A DNA stretch of 64,000 nt. Source: Catonia carolina. Taxonomy: Eukaryota > Arthropoda > Insecta > Hemiptera > Achilidae. The translations under genes and the position numbers were made by a program. The stretch spans positions 65,208,001 through 65,272,000 of the forward strand of contig JAQMRL010000006.1 of assembly GCA_035578175.1 (NCBI GenBank), written 5' to 3'. Positions 21,957 to 31,914 of the stretch are shown here, in pieces; positions within the stretch are counted from its first letter, which is position 1, and each line of letters starts with the position of its first letter. The notes beneath the pieces are model-generated. The model did no database searches. It had not been told where the DNA came from and saw only the letters and a list, made by a program, of their open reading frames with translations.

Positions 21957-21992
21957 TTGAATCTCTCGGCTCAGTGTAGCGCTCTTTATATA
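21957..21992 (-). promoter_or_regulatory. TATA-type core promoter on the minus strand
   Basis: TATATAAA (21985-21992, minus) lies about 28-30 bases upstream of an initiator-like ATTCAATT near 21957. The TATA box is enclosed by inverted repeats CTCTCGGC..GCCGAGAG (21963-21970 and 21996-22003) and flanked by two AGCGCT palindromes. It faces the histone-type stem-loop unit. Confidence 0.45.
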
Positions 21993-22400
21993 GTTGCCGA
22001 GAGCGCTGTGGTACAGGGCAGTTACTAGCTCGGCCTTGATGACAAAGCTTTCTGTCACTACGCAGTTGAAAGGTTTGACGGTACGCCGCCAAAGGGCCTA
22101 CCGCGCCGACAAGGGCCGCGAGAAGTATTGAAGGCCGGCAACATAATAAATGATTAATTAGAAGGGGTGGCGGTGACACACAATTTACTTATGTTTGCAA
22201 AGGCCTACGATAGCTAAATGTTTTCATCATGAATAGTAGTTGCAAACTGCCATAAGAAATGCATGGCCAATACTACTCAATAGTCTCAACTAACTATGCC
22301 ATCAAGTATAAAAACGTTTGTCTTTATTTTTTTATGTTTCAGTACAGCGACGAAATTTTAAGAAGGTTCTCCATTGTTTGGGGAACGCTCAGACCGTAGG

Positions 22401-22436
22401 TATAAAAACAGTTAGCACCTCTGTAGAGAGTCAGTT
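22401..22436 (+). promoter_or_regulatory. TATA plus initiator core promoter
   Basis: TATAAAAA begins at 22401 and an arthropod initiator TCAGTT begins at 22431, with its A at 22433. The 32-base spacing is canonical. It points away from the minus-strand promoter at 21957-21992, giving a divergent pair about 410 bp apart. Confidence 0.5.
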
Positions 22437-22557
22437 AATACCTGAATTGTGAATGGAGAGTGTTGTCGGACCGTTTAAAATAGTGCTGTTACGAGACCGG
22501 TCTGAATTACTTTAACAGTGTGTGCGTGAACGGTTGGTAGCAGGTGGTTGTGGACAG
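22433..22557 (+). other. Candidate first exon with 20-codon ORF and splice donor
   Basis: From the predicted start site, a 20-codon ORF (22453-22515, beginning MESVVGPFKIV) is followed by noncoding sequence and a good 5' splice site ACAG|GTAAAC at 22557/22558. The AT-rich J repeat follows at once, consistent with an intron. No downstream exon is recognisable in the window. It could instead be the R-U5 part of an LTR, but no second copy or internal domain is present. Confidence 0.35.
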
Positions 22558-22589
22558 GTAAACCATTATTTTGATCTTTAGGTGACATA

Positions 22590-22830
22590 ATTTTATTTGT
22601 TTGTCATTTTATATCAAGTTTAGTTTAAGCTTAAATTTGGTAATAAATTTCATTGATATATTCTGATTGTATTTTTTTTGTTAATGGACTAAGATTATTC
22701 ATTAATCGAAATTATTAAATTGTGAAAATAAATTTTTTTTTTTTTATAAGTTTAATAAGTCTGTTTGTTATTTATTATACGCAGGTCCCGAACGAACCCA
22801 GGATTAGGTGTTACTGTATTTTAGTGCTCG
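22590..22830 (+). repeat. AT-rich repeat J
   Basis: AT-rich body ending TTATTTATTATACGCAGGTC, then CCGAACGAACCCAGGATTAG and GTGTT. The same ending occurs at 52008-52065 (CAGATCCCGAAAGAAC) and, inverted, around 29700-29945 and 725-750. Function and class unknown; no coding sequence. Confidence 0.5.
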
Positions 22831-23212
22831 GTAAACCATGTTAAGTTCTTTTAAGTTCGTTTAAAGTTGCGTCAACGGCTTGGGCATTACCTATTGTTCT
22901 TAGTTTTTTGAATTTAAGAACAAATTGTAATTTTGTTGTTTAGATAATAAACAAAGGAAAGCATTAAAGTGTAGCTAAAATGTAGCTATATATTTTTAAT
23001 GTGTGACCCACGTATTCCTGTATCTGGGTGGCTGAAAAATAAAGATTAATTTATTTATTAAACAAGTTTACTCCGGAGCTGTTTTTTAATATTTCAAATA
23101 TTTAAGGTATCTTCACGCCACTAACCGTTACCATTCGGTGACGACGTGCTGTAACAAAAGTAAATTATATTAATGAACTAATGTTTACATTTATTTATAA
23201 AAAAATGTTTCT
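22831..23212. other. No feature recognised
   Basis: AT-rich; no gene. Confidence 0.45.
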
Positions 23213-23222
23213 ATTCAATAAG

Positions 23223-23617
23223 CTGCCCATAACAGACAGGTGGAGTGTCAAATTATTTACACTGAATCTGTTCGTTGCAGCGCTAAAATAAATTGTTCTG
23301 TTTCTTACCACATGGTCAGCCAATTAAATGATTGAATCATTTAAGAACAGAAGAGGTAGAGGTGTTAAAGGCACTAATCAAAGTTATCTCCTCTGAAAGT
23401 AATGAATTTCATTATACAGCCAGACCCTGTGGTGAATGAAGTGAAGGTGTCATTTGCAGAGTGGAAAATATGTGCTTTTCAGAGGGCTCGGCATGCTGAT
23501 AAGCGGACTTTTCCACTTAGTGAGGAAGGCAATGGTAAACCACCTCACTCCTCGTTTTACTTAGTAAAACCTCTACAGGTTCAAACCAGCCTTTCGGCTG
23601 ATGACCTAAACAACACC
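23223..23617 (+). mobile_element. SINE-like family A copy with 10-bp target duplication
   Basis: Full-length, near consensus. Perfect ATTCAATAAG repeats at 23213-23222 and 23618-23627. The tail is a short AACAACACC. Confidence 0.9.
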
Positions 23618-23629
23618 ATTCAATAAGAT

Positions 23630-24590
23630 GAAGAAGACTAAATATTATTAGATTTTATCGCTTATACGATTTTAAAATCTTCAATTTACACAAAAGAAAT
23701 AATTCTTTGAAATGCTAATAATTTCAAATCAAAAGACCCAGTTTTGTTGGTTAAACTTTACTCTAGGATGAATGGTAGAAATTGTGTGTTATTCAACATG
23801 GGCTAACAATAAACCGATCCGAGTTGTTCGATAAGGAATCCAACAGTGGGAGGCTTTTCCACAAACACCACCCGAACTATAGACAATAGGAAAATTTTCT
23901 TCTTTGTTTCTATGAATTCTTTGTTATCTGAACGGGGTAGATTCCCTTGTATAGTGCTATGAAAGATAGCAAAAGGGATAACTAAAGCTCAGGAAAAGAG
24001 GAAGCGTAAGGGGAAACGAATTGAATGATATGAAGAGAAGGAAGGTCTGGGGGAAATGCGAATAGAAAGGATAGGGGGAAGGAGGAAGCGAATGAAAGGG
24101 GCTAATGTAATCGCAGAACACGAGGGGCGAGAGAACGACTGGTTTTGTGGGTGCCTCAACTGACGACGACTGGCGCCTAAAGTACTTGTGTCGCGTTTCC
24201 ATGGTAACTAAACAACAAGCGTATGTCAACATCACACTCTCTATAGGAAGCCTTTATTTCTCTTCTTGTTGTTGATCACCCGTGGCGATGTTCCGATGAC
24301 CAATCCTATTTGCAAAAAACAACAACAGTTTCAAAAAAAAAGAACTTAATAGAATCTAAAAATAGAACTTTTTGTTTATTTAATTTTAATGAAATTACTT
24401 TTTACGATTAAAACAAAGTTTTATCAATATCACCAACATTTGGACAGCACATTATTTTCTTTATCTACCATTACATAAGCAAATTACATAACCCAATAGA
24501 AGCATACCCCGCGCGGATTCGCACGCGAAACATGTGTAGGGCCTAATCAATTTTTGAATAAATATGTAGGCTTACACAAATTGTGTAGCT
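23630..24590. other. No feature recognised; purine-rich patch
   Basis: No gene. 23957-24120 is purine-rich (GGAAG/GAGAAG), which creates a long minus-strand frame of Phe/Leu/Ser/Pro with no domain. Confidence 0.45.
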
Positions 24591-24619
24591 GCTAGATCGT
24601 TGTACACTCCAGCGTACGT

Positions 24620-24940
24620 AGGCACGCGCGCGCGCACACACACACAAAACGACGTTTTGATAATTCCCCCCGCATGCGTCACTCACCATCATCAAACCCC
24701 TTCTCTATTTCAACAGCAATACGTACTTACATGTACACACACACATACACCACACATTTATGAAAATCTTCTTCGTTAGGGCCCTTAAGGTTATCATTTT
24801 TGAAAATTTAAAAATAATATGTTGTGAATATAAACACGAATATGCTGTCAAAATTTCATGAAAATCCGTTCAGTAGTTTTCGAAATTAGTCTGTAAAAAA
24901 TACGCTTTGTCTTTATAATATTAGTATAGATATTTTTACT
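24620..24940 (+). repeat. Dispersed-repeat 3' end with (CG)/(CA) tracts
   Basis: CACGCGCGCGCGCACACACA and a second CA tract precede AAATTTCATGAAAATCCGTT, CAGTAGTTTTCGAAATTAG and a TATAATATTAGTATAGAT end. That ending is of the kind common at 3' ends of short insect retroposons and RTE-like elements. The exact family cannot be named by eye. Confidence 0.45.
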
Positions 24941-24949
24941 ACGAGAAAG

Positions 24950-25690
24950 GGAAATATCGCACAAAGTGACTTTCGGATTGTATTTTTCTATCTTTTAATG
25001 ACCAGTAGTCTATATAAGGGATATCATATTACAGGTTATACACTAGCATTTGACATTTATCTGATGCAATTTACGAAATTAAAGATGGTTCATATTATTG
25101 AATAACAAGATCTGAACCAAATATATTTATATTTAAAATGGCAAACCATGTTGGGTAGATTAATTTTCCCACTACGAGGTTAATAAAATTAATTCAAGAT
25201 TTTTTTTTAAGTTGTCATAAGTAAAGTAACTTTATTTTGTAATTATTTTTGTAAAGTAATAGAAAAATTAAAAAATAAATAAATAATCCGATGCGACAAA
25301 GTAATCTTGCACTTCAAATTATTAAAAAATGGGTACCAGAAAATGTATACTTTGATTTAAATTATCTGGAACGACCTTCTTAAAAATAAAAAAATTCATC
25401 GTTCAAAAAACTGTATTAATGTCAACCCCTATTTCTTGATTTCTTTTCATCTTTTGATTTGGTTTCATATATTATTATTGTTAGTGTATAATTATTTTGT
25501 TGGAACGATAGCTATGACCTTCGTCATAGAGGATGCGCGGGGAGGACAATATTTTCCACCGGCTGTAATCAAAACTAGTAGTTATCGAAAAATCTCTTGT
25601 TTATTACGACACACTCCCTGTCATGTGACTTCTTAATTCATGATTTGAACTAGGTTTTGAGAAATAACTAGTCTGTGTTTGAATTCGGTA
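24950..25690. other. No feature recognised
   Basis: AT-rich, with one 66-codon frame (25436-25636) lacking any domain. Confidence 0.45.
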
Positions 25691-25691
25691 A

Positions 25692-25964
25692 AAGAAGCGT
25701 ACAAATCATGTTACAGTTCCTTCTTTTGCAACTTCTAAAACAGAAAATGTAATACTATTGTGTAATGACGGTTTCACAAGAATCGGAATAGATGAATGGC
25801 AGGCTATGGGTAGCAAAGTAAAAAAGTTGAAAGAAGTACTTTCAGAGGGAGTTTGTATAAGACAATGTCTTACGATCGTTTCGAAATTAATATTAAAGAA
25901 AGTAATAGTGACGAATTTAACAGACAGTGAACATGATCAATTTGAAGGCCGTTTTGATCCCTAA
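25692..25964 (+). CDS. Hypothetical 90-codon open frame
   Basis: Open from just after a TAA to a TAA at 25964. It includes ILLCNDGFTRIGIDEWQAMG, a basic helix-like KVKKLKEVL stretch and NLTDSEHDQFEGRFD. Composition is more protein-like than neighbouring frames. There is no clear ATG start, no repeat similarity in the window and no convincing splice acceptor in front. It may be an exon or a transposase remnant; I do not recognise it. Confidence 0.2.
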   Translation, partial: KKRTNHVTVPSFATSKTENVILLCNDGFTRIGIDEWQAMGSKVKKLKEVLSEGVCIRQCLTIVSKLILKKVIVTNLTDSEHDQFEGRFDP

Positions 25965-26745
25965 GACCCTTTATCTACTTATTTTTTTAACTTTTTAAAA
26001 AGTGACAATTTTACAAACATCAAAAAATTCGAAATCTACGCAGCACCGGCTAAAAGAATGTAACTTTACTCTTAATATATGTATTTAATTTAAAATTAAT
26101 TGTATATAACTATTTTAGATTTTCATTATAAAAATATTAATAATAAAGTAAGTTTATAAATGTAGACAGTAAAATAATATGATATGGAGAATAATAAATG
26201 TAGATGTATTGTACGTAGTACTGTATTGTAAAATATGTAAAGAAGGTACAGCAATACTCTCTTAGTCACCCAGTAGTTTTCAGCTACCGTTTCGCCGAAC
26301 GTACTGTAATATAATGGTTACGACGCATAACGGCTGAATGAACTCCGGCAGCCAGAGCCCAAGCTTTGCTTCTTCTGCTGTTTCCCTGTAATACAACATT
26401 AATTAATGTGTTATTTACTAGATAATGTATTCGTCGAAGAAAATACTCTAACATTAGGATAAAATAGGTTAAGGTGAGATTATTAGGTGAGACCTGGTAT
26501 TTATTTATTTCTACAAAATATAATTAATTATTTTCTACACAAAAAACTTAATACTTTTGTACATTATTCATAATTTAAGCCTAATTATTATATTTCCCAG
26601 CAAAGGAAAGAAATTCTTATTCGCTAGGAGAGTATTGTACGAAAGTGTGTATTTTGTTTTATGTGACTAGCTGCCTGTAAAGGGATGGAGTGATTGTGTC
26701 GGCTCTTAGTTTCATTTCTTGTATTCTTGTGTGATTATGTTTTAT
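25965..26745. other. No feature recognised
   Basis: Mostly AT-rich. A slightly GC-richer piece near 26250-26390 has no open frame. Confidence 0.45.
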
Positions 26746-26756
26746 ACAATTACTAG

Positions 26757-27167
26757 GGCCCATAACAGGCAGGTGGAGTATTGAATTAATTGCACTCGAT
26801 CTGCTATTTCCAGGGCTATAAATTTAGTCATCTCTCTTATCGCATGGTCAGCCAATTATATAAATTTTAAGAACGTTTATTGTATGTTTAAAGAACAGAA
26901 GATGTAGAGGTGTAAAACACACTAATCAGAGTTATCTCCTCTGAGTGTAATGAATTTCATTATACAGCCAAGAACCTGTGGTGAATGAAGTGAAGGTGTC
27001 ATTTGTATAGTAAAAAGTAGATGCTTTTCAGAGAGCCTCAAATGTGATAATCATATTTTTCCACTCAGTGAGGAAGGCAATTGTGAACCACCTTACCCCT
27101 CGTGTTACTTAGTAAAGCCTCTAGAGATTCAAACCAGCCTTTTTGCTGATGACCTAAACAACAACAA
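26757..27167 (+). mobile_element. SINE-like family A copy with 10-bp target duplication
   Basis: Starts GGCCCATAACAGGCAGGTGG and ends CTGATGACCTAAACAACAAC plus one more AAC. Flanked by CAATTACTAG (26747-26756) and CAATTTCTAG (27168-27177), a 10-bp target duplication with one mismatch. It carries an extra AACGTTTATTGTATG insertion relative to other copies. Confidence 0.85.
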
Positions 27168-27289
27168 CAATTTCTAGTGTTTTCTAATTTTTCGATTTGT
27201 GTAGACCCTTTTATGATTTATTTAGAAAATTTATACAAATTATTTGGTGAAATTTGAAAATGAATGCGATATTAGGTAAAGTTCCTCTG

Positions 27290-27722
27290 CAATTATCATC
27301 ATCAGCATCATCTGTCAAGGATAGTGGCCTGTTCCGGCGTCTATTTCTTTTTAGGTCTTCCAAAGCCTAGCTTCCCTCTAGGTTTATATTTCCGTGCTCG
27401 TAGTGGAAGTCTGTGTGCTGGTAAGTGAAGTAAATAATGGTTGGTCCAGTTTCTCTTATATTGCTAATGTTTCACACAGTTACTGAATATTTAACTCGGG
27501 ACGTATTGTTTCGTTACGTACTCTATCTAACCGTATACAACCTTTGACTCCTCGCAAAAATCTCATTTCAGCAGCCTGGATACGAGATTCGTTTCTCTGT
27601 CGTGACAACCATGTTTCACTTCCATATATTATGATTGGAACAGCCATTGTTCTATAAAATTTAATTTGGGTGTCCTGCCTCGTTTTTTTCCAATTGTCCT
27701 GCAAATAGGACCGCATACAGCG
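27290..27722 (-). pseudogene. LINE family I, C-terminal fragment with (GAT)n tail
   Basis: The minus-strand frame 27480-27716 reads DTQIKFYRTMAVPIIIYGSE, then TWLSRQRNESRIQAAEMRFL and RGVKGCIRLDRVRNETIRPE. Downstream (below 27480) another frame gives RARKYKPRGKLGFGRPKK. The 3' end, at the left, is a GATGATGCTGATGATGAT tail. No endonuclease or catalytic RT motifs remain. Confidence 0.8.
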
Positions 27723-27780
27723 CTAAATTTTGCCAGATTCTCATTCACAATTATTACAAATTACTCTCCTGATTATAATA

Positions 27781-28735
27781 TGAAGTAGAGTCAAAAAGTT
27801 CCCGGAATGGTCACATGCAGTCAAGCATATGTTTGCTTGAAGAGAAATATTTGTTTGGGAAGTTGGTATCACTATTAGGGAAGGTGCTATGCCATTCAGC
27901 AGGCAGTTAGAGTAGGTTTTCTGCGTGCGGTTTTTGATAATTTAGACGTAGTTTTTTTCTTTCGTCGGATTGTAAAATGTCACCATCAGAGAAGCGTGCC
28001 AATATCAAATTCTTTGTGGTGCTGGAGAAATCATCCTCGGAGAATCTTGAGATGCTGAAGAAAGCATACGGAAATGATGCAATGAAGAAAACAGCATTTT
28101 ATGAGTGACACAAGCATTTTCGTGACAGTTGTACAACAATTAAAGATGAAGTTCGGACTGAGTGGACTTCCACTTCTACCACTGATGAGAGTGTTGAGCG
28201 CGTTCGACAACTTGTTCGTGCAAACAGGAGACAATAGGGAAAACAATCCACAAAGAATTTTTCAGAGAGATCTTAAAACAGTTACGAGAAGGAATTCGAT
28301 GAAAACGGCCTGAAAAATGGGTAAATGGGCAGGGAATGATTTGTTTTTGTTGCATGACAATGCCCTGTCACATCGATCTGTAATGGTGAAACAATACCTT
28401 GCAAAGAACAATGTCACTACTTTGGAACACCCTCCAATATTCCTCCGATCTTGCACTACCGGATTTTTACTTGTTTCCATAACTGAAAATGACATTGAAG
28501 GGACATCGTTTTGCTGATTCATCAGAGGTGATGGAAAATGCGACGAAACAGCTGATAATACTTTCAAAAAATGGCTTTCAGCAGTGTTTCCAACGATTGC
28601 ATGAACGGTAGAATAAGTGCGTAGATGCAGGAGAAAAGTATTTTGAAGGAAAATAGGATTAAAATGTTATACATACTTTCAATCAATTTCTATTAACCAA
28701 TTCCGGGGATTTTTTTACCCAACCCCGTACTTTAC
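27781..28735 (+). mobile_element. Internally deleted mariner-type transposon
   Basis: Ends are inverted: left TCAAAAAGTTCCCGGAATGG, right (reverse complement) GGTAAAAAAATCCCCGGAAT. At ~950 bp it is shorter than a full mariner (~1.3 kb) because coding sequence around the first catalytic aspartate is missing near 28236. Confidence 0.75.
27977..28618 (+). pseudogene. mariner-type transposase, internally deleted
   Basis: The ATG at 27977 opens MSPSEKRANIKFFVVLEKSS followed by ENLEMLKKAYGNDAMKKTAF, the paired helix-turn-helix start. A TGA at 28106 replaces the Trp of the usual YEWHKRF. Next comes a hinge-like TDESVERVRQLVRANRR, then an abrupt join to the catalytic end: FLLHDNALSHRSVMVKQYLA (second Asp), TLEHPP, then FKNGFQQCFQRLHER. 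The first catalytic Asp is deleted and later frames shift. Domain order matches mariner transposases. Confidence 0.75.
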
Positions 28736-28739
28736 CTGA

Positions 28740-29690
28740 GATATAATTTCTTTGAACAAATGAATAACAGTAATATTAATGAATGAGGAAATTCAAGAAA
28801 AATATATTTAAGTGAAATAAAGCCAATAGATGATATTAGTGTGTGTCAACAAAAAGATAAAATATGAGATTGACATCATCAGAAGTATTTCGTATTCTTG
28901 AATTGCGTCGAATACGAGTGAGGAACTAAAAGAAGGGATAAGAAGATGAAAGAATGAGAACAGAACGAGTTGTAAGGGGTGACCTCCCTTACAGACAGCA
29001 AATGATAGGAGAGACATCTTACCCTCAAGTAAAAAATACGTGAGGTCCATGCACAACATGATTTTCCACCGACGACCACCCTCTAAAACTCCACTATATA
29101 TATATAATATATGTTGTAGAAATACTGGAGGAACCAATACTTCTCAATACTTCTTTCGTATCCTGATCTGAAGCTTTCATGTCAAACTTTTTCCAACTAT
29201 ATGCCTTGTTATTTCTTGTACGGTCAGACATGTTTCCGTCCCTTTTTTCTCATCTTAAATGTCTCAAAACGAACATACTATAGTGTGCAATAGTGGTGCG
29301 ATTCTCATAGAACATTATCTGTTTCAGTCACCCCCAAGAACTCATTCCAGATAGTCAATAAAACAAAAAAACTACCCTTTATTTTTTTATTTATTTATTT
29401 TTATACCCATTCTTTATCTTACGTTTTTACAACCTCACATATTTCCAAAACCGATATATAAATAAATATAAATCTCACAATATATTGCCTACAAAAACGT
29501 CATCCTATTCCATCAAGTGATTTATAACTTATTCCGTATTTCCGTCTTATGTATCTATGTAAATTACCTTTATGTTCTTCTTAAATTTATTGTTAACCGT
29601 TTTTTTCTTTAAAATAAATATTACATAAGGGAAACATTTTATAACTTCCTGAATTTTACTGTTATTATCAGAAATTATTATTCAATGGAA
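28740..29690. other. No feature recognised
   Basis: AT-rich, with a short TA run near 29095. The minus-strand frames at 28808-29137 have no domain. Confidence 0.45.
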
Positions 29691-30030
29691 ATGCATTATA
29701 TTGTGACGTTTATTCCAGGTTCTTTCGGGATCCTTTTTTGGTTTAACGTCTGACTGTTCTGCAATTACTGCTAATGCAGACGGTGAAAAATGAAATGATT
29801 TTTTTGTAACGTATGAAAATATGCCGTGCCTGAATGGGATTCGAACCCAAGACCGCATAATGAGAGGCGAGCACGTTACCAACTACGCCAATGCGGCCGG
29901 CTTTCTTTCGGGATCTGGTTATTAATAAATGATAATCTTCTTTTTAAACTTATAACTAATATTTATTAATAAATCAATGAATTACAATAGATTATTACGG
30001 TTATAATTTTGTTAGTAAATTACAATTAAG
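29690..30030 (-). repeat. AT-rich repeat J, interrupted by SINE P
   Basis: GTTCTTTCGGGATC, then an AT-rich body with TTATTAATAAATGATAATC, is the inverse of the J ends near 22.8 and 52.0 kb. SINE P at 29733-29902 is inserted in the TTCTTTCGGGATC motif. Confidence 0.45.
29733..29902 (-). mobile_element. tRNA-derived SINE P with 13-bp target duplication
   Basis: Read on the minus strand, the head has a box A TGGCGTAGTTGG and a perfect box B GGTTCGAATCC in tRNA-like spacing. A ~75-bp body with CATTTCATTTTTCACCG and GCAGAACAGTCAGACG follows, then an A-rich tail. Flanked by perfect TTCTTTCGGGATC (29720-29732 and 29903-29915). A second copy is at 42073-42239. A tRNA caller may flag the head as a tRNA; the body, tail and TSD show it is a SINE. 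Confidence 0.85.
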
Positions 30031-30268
30031 GGGGGTCTACCCTGAAAAACATTAAAAAAATGTTTAACAAATCTCGTTTATCGTTTATATATAAATTCTT
30101 AATTGTTCTAAATAGAATGGTATTATTACTTTGTTCCTATGGCATTTGGAAATATTAATAAAATGAATTAAAATCAGTGGCGGTCCTAGCGGGTGGGCCC
30201 GGGCCCACCCATTTTTAATATGACTTGACTGAAACAATAAAACAACGAGGATTTTTATTCACAACAAG

Positions 30269-30481
30269 ATGGAAAACAATAATGGTTACGATATTTACGT
30301 ATCGCAAATGAGACGAATTAAACCTTATCTACGGGCATCTATGGCAGGGCAAAGACTTAGTAACCTGGCGATTGTGTCCGTAGAAAGAGAGTTAAGTTTT
30401 CCTTTAATGTCGGATCCAGATCCAGTTGTGGACGAGTTTGCAGCTCAAAAAGGAAGACGGCTACAGTTCAGTTTGTTTTAA
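30269..30481 (+). CDS. hAT C-terminal dimerisation domain, 70-residue ORF
   Basis: An intact 70-codon ORF: MENNNGYDIYVSQMRRIKPY leads into RLSNLAIVSVERELSFPL and then DPDPVVDEFAAQKGRRLQFS. The second and third pieces are the hATC dimerisation signature (RLSNLA.L..E.EL......VVD.FA..K.RR). The RNase H-like catalytic core and zinc finger are absent, so it cannot transpose. It starts with its own ATG about 95 bp from the left TIR. It might be a simple deletion product, or a small protein able to dimerise with full transposase; the second idea is speculative. Confidence 0.75.
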   Translation: MENNNGYDIYVSQMRRIKPYLRASMAGQRLSNLAIVSVERELSFPLMSDPDPVVDEFAAQKGRRLQFSLF

Positions 30482-30739
30482 AGTAAACAATAGTCGAGAG
30501 TTGACTAGTTTATGTGTTATTATTTCTTCATAATTTTGACCTACATAATGGATTTGGACTTGATTTTTATATTTGCAAACTGTTTTTGTAACTCATGTAC
30601 TGTATTTAAAGTGTTCAATTTAGTAAATTTCTTATAAAAATTACAAGGCTGTGTTTGTTTATTCAATACTAATCCTGAAATTAAGATAGAATGTACTCAA
30701 TCAGTTATCTACATATATTCAATTTATAAAATCATAGAC

Positions 30740-30742
<3 letters not shown>

Positions 30743-30784
<42 letters not shown>

Positions 30785-30787
30785 TAT
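30743..30787. repeat. (TA)n microsatellite inside hAT
   Basis: About 20 TA units, slightly interrupted by a CA. Confidence 0.95.
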
Positions 30788-30851
30788 GTTTTACATAGGT
30801 AAAAATAATGTAGGACATTACACATAAACAGCTACTTTTTAAATTAAAAAA

Positions 30852-31842
30852 TCTGGTGTGAAACACTCACACAACTTTCTCTTGCCAATAGAAATAATTA
30901 AGAATAAACCTAATATTAGTAATAAAACATTAGAAATAAACAAAAAACTAACCTCAATAAACATAACTTAATTTTAATCATGAGTGAAAGACGCAAAATG
31001 AAAATCAACCTCAGTTTGGCTTAGAAATACGGAAAATCACTCTTTCTCTCTAAACTAGGCTCTGTAGAGAAAAATGCTTTAAATAAAAGTTGTACATCTT
31101 TTAATTTCCTATAAAATTAATTATATACACTTTTGTCGTAAAATGCATTCTAAGGCCGAAATCTTTAAAAAATCAATTTTTCACACGTTTTCGTGAGAAA
31201 AAAACAGAAAATCGCAAATTACCGCTAAACTAAGCGTTATACAAAAAAATGTTTGAAATAAAAGTTGTAGGTTTTTAAATTCTCTACAACTTTTATTATA
31301 TACGTTTTTGCGCTAAAATTTATATTAAAGCCGTAATCTTAAAAAAACAACGTTTTTACGTGAAAACAGCCTCACCGAGAATTTCAGCAAACATTGCGCC
31401 TACCCTATCTTGTAGAGAATCAAAAATTGAGTAAAATAGGCGATTTTAAAAAAAATCGTAGGACCAGTTTTTGAGAAAATCGCAAAAAACTGAAAAATTA
31501 TACGAATAAACTAAGTTACTACTACTTCCGGTTGACCGATTTTGATGAAAATGTTCGTGTCGCGTCCGGTAGTGGTATGTAACTTAAGTTTCAAGTTTCA
31601 AGTTCGTACGATGTTCCGTTCTTGAGATATTCTGTTCACACACAGACACACACACACACAGACACACACACAGACACACACACACACACACACACAGACA
31701 CACACACAGACCAATCGCTAAAAACATGTTTTTTGGGTTCAGGGGGTCTGAAAACGTATAGATCCGGTGAAAACTAGATTTCGAAAAATCGACATGAAAA
31801 CAATACTTTCCTTCCTATATATTCATATAGGCAAGAGAAAGT
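30852..31842 (-). mobile_element. Family C, complete copy nested in hAT
   Basis: Runs from TCTGGTGTGAAACACTCACA (hairpin GTGTGA..TCACAC) to GGCAAGAGAAAGT. Subterminal inverted repeats ACTTTCTCTTGCC (30874-30886) and GGCAAGAGAAAGT (31830-31842) match perfectly. A second hairpin, CCTATAT..ATATAGG, sits just inside the right end. A (CA)n tract lies at 31637-31709. No open reading frame. About 991 bp, very similar to 52504-53479. Confidence 0.9.
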
Positions 31843-31914
31843 AAAAATTAACATATAAAATATATAAGTGGGCCCACCCAGAAAAAAATTTCTGGGGCCG
31901 CCACTGATTAAAGT

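Larger units (their letters stand above)
21584..21965 (-). other. GC-rich minus-strand unit with histone-type 3' end
   Basis: A compact ~380-bp, markedly GC-rich unit between a TATA box (21985-21992, minus) and a histone-type stem-loop (21595-21610, minus). One minus-strand frame is open from the presumed start to 21613 except for a single TGA at 21799-21801. Its translation is Pro/Thr/Arg-rich and matches no core histone I can recognise. It could be a decayed replication-dependent histone-like gene, an unrelated gene using that 3' processing signal, or a LINE 5' part with a chance hairpin. Confidence 0.4.
30175..31906 (+). mobile_element. hAT transposon, non-autonomous, carrying a nested C element
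   Basis: The ends are inverted repeats, CAGTGGCGGTCCTAGCGGGT on the left and TCTGGGGCCGCCACTG on the right. An 8-bp target duplication flanks it: ATTAAAAT (30167-30174) and ATTAAAGT (31907-31914), as for hAT. Near both ends is GGGCCCACCC. It retains only a C-terminal dimerisation ORF. A complete C element (30852-31842) makes up most of its right half. Confidence 0.85.

Noticed and set aside
21584..21960. Intact core histone gene
   Set aside because: I compared the frames by eye with H2A, H2B, H3 and H4 and found no convincing match; only the 3' stem-loop and promoter layout are histone-like.
22280..22830. LTR retrotransposon
   Set aside because: TATA and initiator fit an LTR, but no second LTR, primer-binding site or gag-pol sequence is visible nearby.
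29820..29902. Possible tRNA gene (perfect box A and B)
   Set aside because: It is the head of SINE P: body, A-rich tail and target duplication are present, and a second copy occurs at 42073-42239.
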